The notes: generated from the sequence alone by a model not told the origin. DNA of 33,048 nucleotides from Prevotella sp. CAG:617 (GCA_000438115.1 FR903597.1:14176-47223); one strand, 5' to 3'. Counted from the first letter of the stretch, positions 16,201 to 24,617 are shown. Translations and numbers: made by a program.

Positions 16201-16569
16201 GCCTTGAATCAGGGACAGTGGCCTTTCGATAAGCCTTTTTATATTATTCTTAACCAGTCGGTAGGTAATGGTTCTTGGGCTCAGAATGCTGATGTCAATC
16301 ATACTTATGAAACACTCTTTGACTGGGTACGTGTATATCAGAAAGAAGATAGTCAGGTAGGTATTTCTACCATTCCGGAAACTGATGATGCCGTCGAGAT
16401 TCATACAGAAAAAGGTGTATTGAATCTTAATGCCGTAAATCCTGTTCGTGTGCAGGTCTATGATGCGGGAGGACGATGCTTTTATGACAATGTGCTTAAA
16501 GGCAATAAGAAACTGTCCTTGCAGCAGGGTACCTATTTTGTCAACAGACAAAAGGTCTTTATTCCCTGA
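13222..16569 (+). CDS. Secreted multidomain GH16 endo-glycanase with duplicated GEVED-like modules
   Basis: The product (1115 aa) has a signal peptide ending near LAYGQ. An N-terminal beta-sandwich (about 22-210) resembles a carbohydrate-binding fold. Two homologous units follow: residues 217-401 and 519-696, each with YLDRGNDGKF or YVDLNQDGKF and FTLPA(D/N)L motifs of GEVED-type modules. Each unit is followed by a related 100-residue beta-rich segment. The GH16 catalytic domain (about 795-1040) starts at YADEFNGSDG and has the active-site strand GEIDIFEQI with nucleophile Glu917, Asp919 and acid/base Glu922. The last 70 residues (VYDAGGRCFYDN, YFVNRQKVFIP) look like a type IX secretion sorting domain. 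GH16 enzymes cut internal beta-1,3 or beta-1,4 galactosyl or glucosyl bonds; beside fucosidase and hexosaminidase, an endo-galactosidase acting on mucin-type O-glycans is the best guess, laminarinase the alternative. Confidence 0.92.
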   Translation: MKKIKKYISLCACCTLPVLAYGQTTNGVDFETADSYKAIGVYDTWENSPFRTGQLQGNVQVVNNHLNEVDEEMGITPNGTKKILAVQRSRFGSNTFGARVDLKNTFELTTTTQYVHVFICTPTSGRVMLVGLGKRRERVDQSPEAEQFWVLSTTKTEPGKWFDAVFPIKGAGGIDIHSLVVVPDCESPHTLTSDFAAYIDEIEINGESAPRFRRGDYVLNFDTDEVSNKSGNYLNSISLNGSAGGDQTFSVGSQNPQLLYRPMLDKMFMAKAGEKLTPAFNFSASWMNGYVYLDRGNDGKFSYELNSNYTIPEGSDIMSYSYVETVENTEGYISDGSKISGNARNFINPPAFTLPADLASGFYRMRFKVDWGNVDPAGRMTTTNSIKDNGGMIVDVMMDVHGDNVSVSTASRNGEVMTSDDQKINNLQVPYNEPFVIKMRPEKGFSYEGVKVTYGYNLNGDSLVHGNPQYFTVTYPAYLFRNDELTLPAEIMRGGAVSIEGLFVEQKGDEPEVEPGKEYPVSFDKSEVIGRDDRKLNSFTLNATRGGSKTVTIPASDNHVYQNMLSKEVSVIPGDKVNVTVNYTGHSMHEYLYVDLNQDGKFSALLNTDGTPTMSSELLSYTYYEGKNSEGTVISSLPGEVSMESMPSFTLPANLPAGVYRARLKIDWNEIDPSGNSSQTLADNAGYVVDFLLNVHQASHPLEVNTVNGSINGSGYTGLPLNVPCFQSLTIVPTPAASGYEAEFITIRHGHNFDGPQYVYGNRQWSEYTVPVNRTYTIPADSVNGDLVLTANFEPTESAAYKLIYADEFNGSDGSQPADTVWSRCKRMSSTWNRWLSDSEKVIYVKDGKLVARAIPNSDQATDNVPMITGGIQSSGKFSFKYGKIEARILTNPHTGNFPAFWLMPEDQHDGWPTCGEIDIFEQIDNENKAYHTVHSNWTYNLGHKTDPQSSFNETVSMDRYHTYGFEWTATDMKWYVDGRQVGSYTKKESDANALNQGQWPFDKPFYIILNQSVGNGSWAQNADVNHTYETLFDWVRVYQKEDSQVGISTIPETDDAVEIHTEKGVLNLNAVNPVRVQVYDAGGRCFYDNVLKGNKKLSLQQGTYFVNRQKVFIP

Positions 16570-16590
16570 AGCGGTATTTCTGAAGTCTTT

Positions 16591-16703
16591 CACACTGGCC
16601 TATAAGTGTGTGGGCAGCACGGATATTTTTGTACAAAAATAGTGAGACAAACTTTCCCCGTTTGATTATATGCGGCAGTGTATGGTCAGACGGGGATATT
16701 TTT
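16591..16703 (+). terminator. Hairpin region and terminator after the GH16 gene
   Basis: An 11-bp stem with one G-T pair (TCCCCGTTTGA at 16655-16665, TCAGACGGGGA at 16686-16696) has a 20-base loop and is followed by TATTTTTTC, a usable terminator. Just upstream are a small hairpin (CACACT at 16591-16596, AGTGTG at 16605-16610) and TATTTTTG at 16624-16631, which matches a -7 element. If that promoter is real, the terminator would sit in the leader of the GH20 gene as an attenuator. Confidence 0.6.
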
Positions 16704-16760
16704 TCTTAGATGAGTGATAGGAAACAATGTCAATAATCAATTTTCAAGAAAGGAAAAAGG

Positions 16761-18866
16761 ATGAGAACATGGAAATATTTGAAGCGTTTTTGCTGTCATA
16801 CTGTGATTTGGGGTCTTTTAAGCCTACCGGCTGCTGCTGAGATTGGAGTACGGCAGGCTGATTCAATCGGATGTGGCGGACGGCCAGCCCTGTTGCCTCA
16901 GCCACAGCGTCTGGAATGGGGGAAAGGGCATTTCGCTCTGAGCCAACGTTCATTCTTTTCCTCAAATCTGACGGGGACCGATCGTACCGATCTTGCCAAT
17001 TACATGGCACATGCTGATTTGTCTCTTGTCTTGCAGGACACTCCTGCATCCATACGGTTTGATTTGGTCGACAAGTCAGCGATGGGGCCTGAGGCTTATC
17101 GGTTGCGGGTGACCACAGACGGAATTTTGGCAGAGGCAGCTGAGCCGGCAGGGTTGTTTTATGCTTTTCAGACGTTGCAGCAACTGGCCGGAGCCGCCAT
17201 GCAGGTTGAATATGCTGATACTTTTATGTTGCCTTGCGTTACTGTCACTGACGAGCCCCGGTATGCCTGGCGGGGATTGCATCTCGATGTGTCGCGTCAT
17301 TTTTTCGATAAGGAATTTGTAATGAAACAAATTGATGCTATGGCGCGCTACAAGATGAATCGTTTTCATTGGCACCTGACCGACGGGCCCGGATGGCGGT
17401 TGGAGATAAAGCGGTATCCGCAGTTGACGCAACAGACGGCTTATCGTCCGTTTCCAGATTGGAAAAGCTGGTGGAACAATGGCAGGACTTATTGTGAGGC
17501 CACGGATTCGGGAGCAACAGGTGGATATTATACGCAGGACGATGTGCGGCAAGTTATAGAATATGCCCGTCAGCGCCATATTGAAGTTATTCCGGAAATC
17601 GAAATGCCGGCTCATAGTGAGGAAGTGCTTTATGCTTTGCCGCAATTGGCTTGCGGAGGCGGGCAGAAACCGGGCAGTGAACTTTGTGTAGGAAAGGAAC
17701 AGACTTTTACGTTTTTGACCGGTGTGCTGTCGGAAGTGATGGATTTGTTTCCATCTGCCTATATCCATATAGGCGGTGACGAGGCTGATGTGAGTCACTG
17801 GGCCAAGTGTCCCGACTGTTTGGCCTGTATGAAAAGGGAGGGCCTGCAGCGCCCCGCACAGTTGCAGGGGTATTTGATTCGTCGTATTGAAAAATTTTTG
17901 AAAGCCCACGGCCGATACCTGCTTGGATGGGACGAGGTGATAGGTGATTCACTTTCACCCGAAGCTTCGGCTGTAATGGTTTGGAGGGGAGAGGACAAGG
18001 CTTCTGCTGCTTTGCAGCGCGGCATGCAGGTTGTGCTGACTCCGGGCAGCCACTGCTATTTTGACAGTTATCAAGATGCACCGTTTACGCAGCCGGAAGC
18101 CATTGGCGGTTATCTGCCGTTACAAAAAGTCTATGCTTACGATCCCGCTGTCAGTTTGTCCAGTCATTCCGGTATCATGGGGGTGCAGGCTAATTTGTGG
18201 ACAGAGTATGTGACGACTCCGGCTCATGCAGAATATATGTTGTATCCGCGCTTGCTGGCTTTGGCAGAGGTGGGATGGACACAACCGGAATCCAAGTGCT
18301 GGACGCGTTTCCGGCGGAATGCTTTGGCCGAGGTTGGCCGTTTGAAAAACAGGGGCTATAATCCTTTTGATTTGTCCCGAGAGTATGGCCCGCGGCCGGA
18401 AGCAGAGGTCGTTGAACACCATTTGGCTCGTGGCGCAAAGGTTGTTTACGTACGGCCTTTTTCTTCTTATTACCCGGCTGGGGCCGACAGTGCCCTGACT
18501 GATGGGCTGCAAGGCGGATGGACATATACCGATCAGCGCTGGCAAGGATTTTCAGGGCAAGGACTGGATGTGATTGTTGATTTTGGCAAGGAGCAGGATT
18601 TCAGTCAGATTTCAGTAAGTTTCATGCAACTTACGGCGCCGGGGGTGTGGTTGCCTCGCAGTGTGAAGTTCCTGAAATCGGCCGATGGCCATCAGTTCCA
18701 TTTGCTCAAGCAGGAAGAAACGACAATTCCTGTAACAGAAGAAAAACTGACTATCCACCGTTATGGTTTTCAGGGTAATGATCGGGCACGTTATATCCGT
18801 GTGACGACGGAACCCAACGGTATTCGGGGGGCATGGATGTTTGCGGATGAAATCATCGTGAAGTAG
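16761..18866 (+). CDS. Exported GH20 beta-N-acetylhexosaminidase
   Basis: The product (701 aa) has a signal peptide with AAA-type cleavage (LLSLPAAAEIG). Residues about 40-160 are the GH20b alpha/beta domain. The catalytic barrel begins at YAWRGLHLDVSRHFF and contains FHWHLTDGPGWRLEI, IPEIEMPAHSEE and YIHIGGDEAD, where Asp340 and Glu341 form the substrate-assisted catalytic pair; W-containing strands (LLGWDEV, MVWRGED, ANLWTEYV) complete the pocket. About 140 C-terminal residues form a discoidin/FN3-like module. GH20 enzymes remove terminal beta-linked GlcNAc or GalNAc from glycoproteins and glycolipids. It lies 190 bases after the GH16 gene, on the same strand. A purine-rich AAAGGAAAAAGG just before the ATG supports the start. 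Confidence 0.96.
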   Translation: MRTWKYLKRFCCHTVIWGLLSLPAAAEIGVRQADSIGCGGRPALLPQPQRLEWGKGHFALSQRSFFSSNLTGTDRTDLANYMAHADLSLVLQDTPASIRFDLVDKSAMGPEAYRLRVTTDGILAEAAEPAGLFYAFQTLQQLAGAAMQVEYADTFMLPCVTVTDEPRYAWRGLHLDVSRHFFDKEFVMKQIDAMARYKMNRFHWHLTDGPGWRLEIKRYPQLTQQTAYRPFPDWKSWWNNGRTYCEATDSGATGGYYTQDDVRQVIEYARQRHIEVIPEIEMPAHSEEVLYALPQLACGGGQKPGSELCVGKEQTFTFLTGVLSEVMDLFPSAYIHIGGDEADVSHWAKCPDCLACMKREGLQRPAQLQGYLIRRIEKFLKAHGRYLLGWDEVIGDSLSPEASAVMVWRGEDKASAALQRGMQVVLTPGSHCYFDSYQDAPFTQPEAIGGYLPLQKVYAYDPAVSLSSHSGIMGVQANLWTEYVTTPAHAEYMLYPRLLALAEVGWTQPESKCWTRFRRNALAEVGRLKNRGYNPFDLSREYGPRPEAEVVEHHLARGAKVVYVRPFSSYYPAGADSALTDGLQGGWTYTDQRWQGFSGQGLDVIVDFGKEQDFSQISVSFMQLTAPGVWLPRSVKFLKSADGHQFHLLKQEETTIPVTEEKLTIHRYGFQGNDRARYIRVTTEPNGIRGAWMFADEIIVK

Positions 18867-18906
18867 CCGTTTGTTTCAGGATATCCTAAAGAACAGGAAG
18901 TGAAAT

Positions 18907-19731
18907 TTAAGGTTCCCAAAACCCAGGGGCTGGTAAGTGCATGCCTGCCATAATAAGATGATTCCGGCGCACGTATTCCAGATAGTACCGGCGTGTGCTG
19001 ACGGCTTGTTCTGCCTGCTGGTCATATGAAGCACAAAACTCCGGATGAAGGATTTGCAAGGTCGCACCGTGTATCAAATCGCCGGCAATAAAAAAACGGC
19101 CGATGCGGTATACTGTATGTCCCGGTGTATGTCCTTTTGCTTCCAAGGCGCAGATGTTTTCGGGTAAGGTGTCGGAGTAGGAAAACAAATGTAGCCGGTT
19201 GCCATAGGCTGATACAGTTTTTTCAATTTGTGTCCGTTGGTTTTGGGGCATTTTCATCCATCCTTCATATTCGGCCCTGGCGGCATAAATCTGTGTTTGT
19301 TTGAATACGGTTTCTCCTTTGTTTGTCAGCAGTCCGCCTATGTGGTCACCATGGAAATGGGTGAGAAAAATGTATTGAATGTTGTCTGGGGAAATCTGTA
19401 ACGATTGCAGGGCTTTCAGCAGGCGACTGTCGGGCAGTCCCAAGCCGGTATCGAACAATATGTTTTTTCCTCCAACTTGTACCAGAAAAGAACTGATGGT
19501 GGAGGGAATGCCACTCTCCTTCATGCCCAGGCTGTCAATAACGGCCTGCGCCTCTTGGGAAAATAATGAAGCCGGCATGGTTTTGGGCGTCGCGTTATCC
19601 TGAATCCAGGTAATGGTTATGCCGTTGTCTTTAATGGTGTGGGTTTGAGTGGTTGTTTGTCGGGCGCATGAAGTGCTACCACAGGCTATAGTAAGAGAAA
19701 GCAGGAAACTGATGAACGTACATTTTTTCAT
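18907..19731 (-). CDS. Exported metallo-beta-lactamase-fold hydrolase
   Basis: The product (274 aa) begins with a signal sequence holding two possible lipidation cysteines (Cys17 in TIAC, Cys22 in STSC), so it is periplasmic or membrane-anchored. The fold's metal ligands are all present: THFHGDH (His125, His127, Asp129, His130), His205 in GHTPGH, Asp218 in FIAGDLIH, and His265 in MAGMHLPAPG. The layout is close to the AHL-lactonase/MBL hydrolase group rather than true beta-lactamases or RNases. The substrate is unknown: a lactone or ester is likely. The stop is 40 bases from the convergent GH20 stop; the gene has its own promoter. Confidence 0.9.
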   Translation of the reverse strand: MKKCTFISFLLSLTIACGSTSCARQTTTQTHTIKDNGITITWIQDNATPKTMPASLFSQEAQAVIDSLGMKESGIPSTISSFLVQVGGKNILFDTGLGLPDSRLLKALQSLQISPDNIQYIFLTHFHGDHIGGLLTNKGETVFKQTQIYAARAEYEGWMKMPQNQRTQIEKTVSAYGNRLHLFSYSDTLPENICALEAKGHTPGHTVYRIGRFFIAGDLIHGATLQILHPEFCASYDQQAEQAVSTRRYYLEYVRRNHLIMAGMHLPAPGFWEP

Positions 19732-19762
19732 AGTCAGAACTTATAAGCATATTTGACGGAAA

Positions 19763-19794
19763 CAAAAATACGCAGAAAGGATGGGTAAAACAAG
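19763..19794 (-). promoter_or_regulatory. Promoter of the MBL-fold hydrolase gene
   Basis: On the minus strand TATTTTTG (19763-19770) matches the -7 consensus; CTTG (19791-19794), 20 bp upstream, is one base from the -33 TTTG. The leader to the ATG at 19731 would be about 25 bases. Confidence 0.5.
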
Positions 19795-19823
19795 CCACAG
19801 CGGATTTTTGATAAAATGAAAAA

Positions 19824-19869
19824 AAGCGGTTTCCTACCCAGCTAAAGCAATGGATGTAGGAAACCGCTT
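19824..19869 (-). terminator. Terminator of the papain-like protease gene
   Basis: A perfect 14-bp stem (AAGCGGTTTCCTAC at 19824-19837, GTAGGAAACCGCTT at 19856-19869) with an 18-base loop is followed on the minus strand by TTTTTCATTTT. It is 26 bases past the protease stop. Confidence 0.85.
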
Positions 19870-19895
19870 CAGTATAATGATATTTGTACTCTTTT

Positions 19896-22800
19896 TTAGG
19901 GAATGGCTTTGATTTGAGCCTGACGCAAGGCTATGCTTTTGATGGCCACACCGGCTCTTCCGCTCAGATTAAAGAGCATACCGACTGATACTTCTTTTGC
20001 TTCGTCAAGCACGAATGTAAGTCGTCCTTCCGATAGGCTGCAGCTGGCAATGGCCTGATCGGTCTGGTCTGCGTTGGGCAGACCCTTACCCTCGGCAACG
20101 ATCAAGCTGCCACCTTGCAGGCCGGTTCCCTGATAGGGCGTAACTTCAAATTCATATTTACCGGGTTGCAGCTGCAATACGCAATAGCATTTGTGATTTT
20201 CAAGCCGGTTGGCAAATCCGTCCCAACCGGTGTATACACAAAGGGCATCCTGCTTGTTGCGGTCCACGTAGAGTCCGGTGGTGATGCTGTCACCCTGGTT
20301 TACGTAGTTCTCTATAATCCATTTGCGGTCGGGATGCAGGCTGTCGGCAGCGTTGAAGGCACGGAATCGTTTGGCATCTTTCGTGTTTACCGTTTGTCCG
20401 GCAGCAAAGGGCATCTTGGCTTGTGGCAGCATTTGTTCCGTCAGGTCACGCAGCGGCAGGTTGAAGTTGAGGCTGAAAACTCCGGTTGAGCGACCCCATG
20501 CGTCACCGTCGGGGCCGAATGTCGTGCGCTTTCCGTGATGTTTGCCATAGGTGCGGTCCTGAACGTCACCGCCGTTTTGATTGAAGTCGTAGTAAAGCAA
20601 AAGCCGGTCGGCCTTTTCGGCACTGTCAATGTGCTGAATCGGAGCATTGATGTAATGCTGTAACGTTGTTTCAGACAAAGCTTTTTGCCAGATTCTCAGT
20701 TCGTCGATAACGGCGTTCATTGGGGTTTGTTTTCCACCCAAACGAAGCGTGTCCGCTGCCGGAATACTGGTGATGGGGCGTTTTACGGTTTGTTTCTTGT
20801 CCTTGCCTGTGTTCTTGAGCGTACGTGACAGTGAGGCGGAACTGAAAATCTCGCCATCGCGGTAGAAACGTACAGTACCTTGATCAAAGCTTACGGCATA
20901 GTGATGCCACTGGTTGGGTTGCAGGAATCCGGCGCCGGCATCGCAGCTGGCGCTGTCGGCTGTAAATACGAGCGAACCGTTGTCGCGTCCCGTAATTTGC
21001 CAGGTGGCGGCGGAATAGCCAATTCCTGATGTAGCACGCTGGGCTGACGGGTTCATCCACCATTCAACGGTCATTTGTTCTGTTGAGTCGGCCCAGAGTT
21101 TTTGAGGCATGCTGACGGCAGCTTCCTCACGGCTGAAGTTCAGTCCGTTCTTACTGTCGGCGTTGCATACTACCAGTGCGTGCCGGCGTGTGGCTACATT
21201 GCTTCCCTGAGCATTTGTGGCCGTAAGCGTAATGTCGTAGGTGCCCGGTTCGTCCATGCGGATTTGCGGGTGTCGGCCCTCTGTGCGCAGACTCAGACGG
21301 CGGCTGTCCAGTTGCCAGTTCCATTGGGTGGGAGCGTAACGGCTCTTGTCGGTGAGCGTGACAGTTTCTCCTTTCAGCAGGCTCATCGGACTGCATTCAA
21401 AGTCGGCAACCGGCGCCACGGGCTTGATTAGCAGAGTCAGCCGTTCGGTGGCACGACGGCCGCTGAGCGGATCAGTCACTTTGAGCTGTACGCGGTATTG
21501 TCCCGGCTGTTCGTAGGTGGCTCCGGCATTCAGGGCATAAACGGTCGGGCGGTCGGCACCTTTTAACGTCCATTCGTAGCATGCGCCGGGTATGGGAGAG
21601 GACGGACGGAAGCTGAGGCGCTCGCCGGCTCGTCCGATGATACTCGACGAGGTTATGTCGGCAGAAATTCCGGTTTGTTCTACTTTAATGGTGTCAGTGT
21701 CGTTCAGTACTTGACCGTTTTCGGTCTGTCCGGTAAGTTGCAGCAGGTAAGAGCCGGCGTGCAGGAAGGATATGGTAGGATGCAGAACTTCCCATTCTTC
21801 CGGTTCAGCCATGTTTTTATGTTTCCCTTTTCTGTTTTCCAGTGGTTTCAGTGTCCAGCGAACGCGGTTCAAATCCGACGGTCCCGTATAGCTGAAGTTA
21901 TATTCGTATCCGGCTTGATAGGAAGAGTCAGCAGACACAATTTGCAGGGCAACATTCCGGCTGTTCGTGCGGTGCATGAAGTCGGGTAAAGGTGCAGGCG
22001 TGCAGTGATGCGACAGCGAAGCGTAGTGTCTCCCGGTCAGGTCGCGCCACAGTGAATCTGTTTCTTCTTTTTCCGCTCCAGACTTGCCGTTTCCGGTGAC
22101 AATTTGTCCGGGGAAATAGGCTATCAGTGTAGATGGAAGTCCGGCCGGAGTGTATGAGTCGTACATGTCCGTGGCAATTTCTGACGGCGTGCGGGCTTCG
22201 CTCCAGATGCGTATTTCTGCCAGCTGTCCGTCAATACCGCCTCTTTCTCCGCGGCCCAAGGGTAATGAGCCGAACGCCGGCATGCCGTGTCGGTTGGTTG
22301 AAGTGACGGATCCGATGGATTTGCCGTTGATGTAGCCCGTCAGCGTATGACCGGCTATGATAAAGGCAAAATGATGCCACTTTCCGGGGCTGACGAGAGC
22401 TGAGTCAGAGTTGAGGCGGCTGTCACTGTCCCATCCGGCAGAGAGCGACCCGTTGTTGTTGGCATGAATCAGGAAATTTCCCCATCCCGGACCTACGCTC
22501 TGGTTCCAGTCTTTCCAGGAGTCGGGGCGCAACCAGTATTCGATGGTCACATTTTCGTAGGCCGTGTTGAACAGGTCGGGGATGGTGAGCTTCCCGTTTT
22601 TCAATTGCAGGGCCTGTGCTTTTTGCGGAGTTGGCAGGAATGGGAATACCGGCGACGAAGCTACCGAAGTGGCTTTGAGCTCGGTGTGTGTCCAGTGTTG
22701 CGGCAGCCATTTTTTTGCAGTATCGTTTTTTATTGCGGCTGATTCTTTCGGATTGAGGCCGGCCGTTTGGGTCAGGTCGTAAAGTGCCGCTACGGAGTAG

Positions 22801-24440
22801 GATGTCAGGTCGGTTTGTCCGTCGTGTGTGCCGATTGCATAACTGCATTCTTGATTGGTCATCAGCGTGTCGGAGGGTAGTCCGTTCCGGTTGATGACGT
22901 ATCCCAGCAGGGGCAGGTGTGATGGCTGTGGCGCATCCCATATCAGGTTTTTTGCGTCAGGAGAAACACGCAGGTTTTTGGGCGCAAACAGCGGTTCGCC
23001 CCATACGACGGTTGTGAGCACGGTGGTTTGCTTTCCGCCGGGTTGCAGGTAAGTGTGTACGCCGTCAGGCGAGATACTGTTGCCTTGCTCGTTGCAGAAG
23101 GGCGTTTCCACGCCTTTCAGGTCGTGCCGGTAGTCCATGATGGATGCCTGGTATATCGTACCTTGGCCCACGGCTCGGCTGCTTTGCTCAATGATAAAAA
23201 AGTATTTAAGTGGACGGCTCATGTCGAAACCGGCGGTCAGGTCGGTCAGGTCGTAGCCAAATTCCATGGGTTCGTGGTGTAGTTTTCCGTCGGCCCATTT
23301 GCCGAGCATCGGGGTGGCTGCGTCCGGCGTAATGGGGTCGCGCCGTGTGCGCCCGTCGCCGGCAAATTTGAAGTGTTCCAGTTCGATTGTGGCTTCGGGC
23401 TTGGTGGCTGAGGGATCAGAGGAAATACCCACCATCAGTTTGAGTTCGCTGCGGTGGTCATAGTCCATGTTCAGTTTGAGAGTGCGCAAGGGGCGGTAGT
23501 TTTTGCGTACATGGTAGAACTCCGGTTTCCAGGCTCCGCCCTCGTGCTGACGTACGGGGAAACTGTATTTGTAAGGGCAGTAGATGAATCCCTGGTTGGC
23601 CCAGCGGTTGCCCCAGGAGTTGACTACGATCCATGCGCCACGCTCGTCCTTGTCGCGTTCGCCATATACCTTGTTGCTGTCCAGGTCGAATACGATGCGG
23701 TCGTCATAGCCCACGATGGTCAGGGCGTGGTCAACGCCGTCGCCCCAACGGGTGACGTATTTCTGTCCTACAACGCCGGCTGCCCGGTTGGTGCCGTCGG
23801 GGTCATCGCCGATTTCGGCCTGCTTGCAGGCGCTGGCCACACCAATTCCGCAGATTCCGCCGGCGAGGTACTGATTGTCGCCCTGGTGGTTCCACAGCCA
23901 GTTTTTAAGATATTCGCGGCCTTTTTCCGTATCCAGCCCATAGGGTGAGAATGAGTTGCGCTCAATACGGTTGAACATGGCCGAATACCATTTGTCATAG
24001 CCTTGCATCCAGCCAAAATCGGGGTCGGCACAGTCCTGATTGCCGAACAGGCGGGAGTATGTGTTTCCGCCGTACACCACGGAGTTGGGCACGCCATTGG
24101 CGCGGGCCATGCCCTCTTTACCGGAATGGCTGTTGGTAAGCAGCCAGGTGAAGTGGGTGGGGTAGATGTTTTCGGGAAGCGAAGCGTCGGTACCGCGATA
24201 GGCGTTGATTTCGTAGGTAAACATATAGCCGATGCGTGAGGCTGAACCGCAGGAACCGCCGTCCTGATTGAATACGGGTGGAAAAAAACGCAGGTCTGCG
24301 TTGTTGACATGGTCCGGACGTTGCAGGGGAGTTGGAGGTTGCGTTTCACGCACCTGGGCGTTTGCCGGAAGGGCCGGACACAGACATAGTGTCGTGAGCC
24401 ATACGCTGAGCCGCGCAAGAGAGTAAGTTTTGTAGTTCAT
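19896..24440 (-). CDS. Giant secreted papain-like (C1) cysteine protease with two LamG and PKD modules
   Basis: The ATG at 24440 gives 1514 residues with signal peptide MNYKTYSLARLSVWLTTLCL to about ANAQ-V; the frame extends 45 codons upstream without signal character. The peptidase domain (about 45-300) has the papain order Gln59, Cys64 (NQDGGSCGSAS), His238 (VDHALTIVGYDD) and Asn274 (IVVNSWGNRW). It differs from papain in having Ser rather than the Cys-Trp pair after the catalytic Cys. A beta-rich linker with an FN3-like part follows, then LamG 1 (about 600-765), two PKD-like domains (about 924-1092), LamG 2 (about 1097-1320, WHHYAVSFDQG, IDELRIWQKAL) and a C-terminal beta domain. There is no long propeptide. 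It most likely cuts glycoproteins or matrix proteins outside the cell; substrate unknown. Confidence 0.93.
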   Translation of the reverse strand: MNYKTYSLARLSVWLTTLCLCPALPANAQVRETQPPTPLQRPDHVNNADLRFFPPVFNQDGGSCGSASRIGYMFTYEINAYRGTDASLPENIYPTHFTWLLTNSHSGKEGMARANGVPNSVVYGGNTYSRLFGNQDCADPDFGWMQGYDKWYSAMFNRIERNSFSPYGLDTEKGREYLKNWLWNHQGDNQYLAGGICGIGVASACKQAEIGDDPDGTNRAAGVVGQKYVTRWGDGVDHALTIVGYDDRIVFDLDSNKVYGERDKDERGAWIVVNSWGNRWANQGFIYCPYKYSFPVRQHEGGAWKPEFYHVRKNYRPLRTLKLNMDYDHRSELKLMVGISSDPSATKPEATIELEHFKFAGDGRTRRDPITPDAATPMLGKWADGKLHHEPMEFGYDLTDLTAGFDMSRPLKYFFIIEQSSRAVGQGTIYQASIMDYRHDLKGVETPFCNEQGNSISPDGVHTYLQPGGKQTTVLTTVVWGEPLFAPKNLRVSPDAKNLIWDAPQPSHLPLLGYVINRNGLPSDTLMTNQECSYAIGTHDGQTDLTSYSVAALYDLTQTAGLNPKESAAIKNDTAKKWLPQHWTHTELKATSVASSPVFPFLPTPQKAQALQLKNGKLTIPDLFNTAYENVTIEYWLRPDSWKDWNQSVGPGWGNFLIHANNNGSLSAGWDSDSRLNSDSALVSPGKWHHFAFIIAGHTLTGYINGKSIGSVTSTNRHGMPAFGSLPLGRGERGGIDGQLAEIRIWSEARTPSEIATDMYDSYTPAGLPSTLIAYFPGQIVTGNGKSGAEKEETDSLWRDLTGRHYASLSHHCTPAPLPDFMHRTNSRNVALQIVSADSSYQAGYEYNFSYTGPSDLNRVRWTLKPLENRKGKHKNMAEPEEWEVLHPTISFLHAGSYLLQLTGQTENGQVLNDTDTIKVEQTGISADITSSSIIGRAGERLSFRPSSPIPGACYEWTLKGADRPTVYALNAGATYEQPGQYRVQLKVTDPLSGRRATERLTLLIKPVAPVADFECSPMSLLKGETVTLTDKSRYAPTQWNWQLDSRRLSLRTEGRHPQIRMDEPGTYDITLTATNAQGSNVATRRHALVVCNADSKNGLNFSREEAAVSMPQKLWADSTEQMTVEWWMNPSAQRATSGIGYSAATWQITGRDNGSLVFTADSASCDAGAGFLQPNQWHHYAVSFDQGTVRFYRDGEIFSSASLSRTLKNTGKDKKQTVKRPITSIPAADTLRLGGKQTPMNAVIDELRIWQKALSETTLQHYINAPIQHIDSAEKADRLLLYYDFNQNGGDVQDRTYGKHHGKRTTFGPDGDAWGRSTGVFSLNFNLPLRDLTEQMLPQAKMPFAAGQTVNTKDAKRFRAFNAADSLHPDRKWIIENYVNQGDSITTGLYVDRNKQDALCVYTGWDGFANRLENHKCYCVLQLQPGKYEFEVTPYQGTGLQGGSLIVAEGKGLPNADQTDQAIASCSLSEGRLTFVLDEAKEVSVGMLFNLSGRAGVAIKSIALRQAQIKAIP

Positions 24441-24609
24441 AGTCTTTTTTGAGGATAAGTAGATTTCAGTTATGGTAAGGGCTGGCGCGCACCTTTCTCC
24501 GTATATGCATTTCGAGGCATGGAAATATGTTTCGGAAATTGTTTTTCCTGCGTTTCCGAAAACACATGACAGCAATAGATTAAGGTGTGGGTAGCCGGTT
24601 GTTACAGGG

Positions 24610-24617
24610 CAAAGGTA
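24610..24617 (-). promoter_or_regulatory. Possible -7 element of the papain-like protease gene
   Basis: Minus-strand TACCTTTG at 24610-24617 matches TAnnTTTG, giving a leader of about 160 bases. No -33 TTTG is seen at the right distance. Confidence 0.4.

Noticed and set aside
19896..24440. Assignment of the protease to family C10 (streptopain/interpain)
   Set aside because: The order Cys-His-Asn with VVNSWG is that of papain family C1; no C10 propeptide is present.
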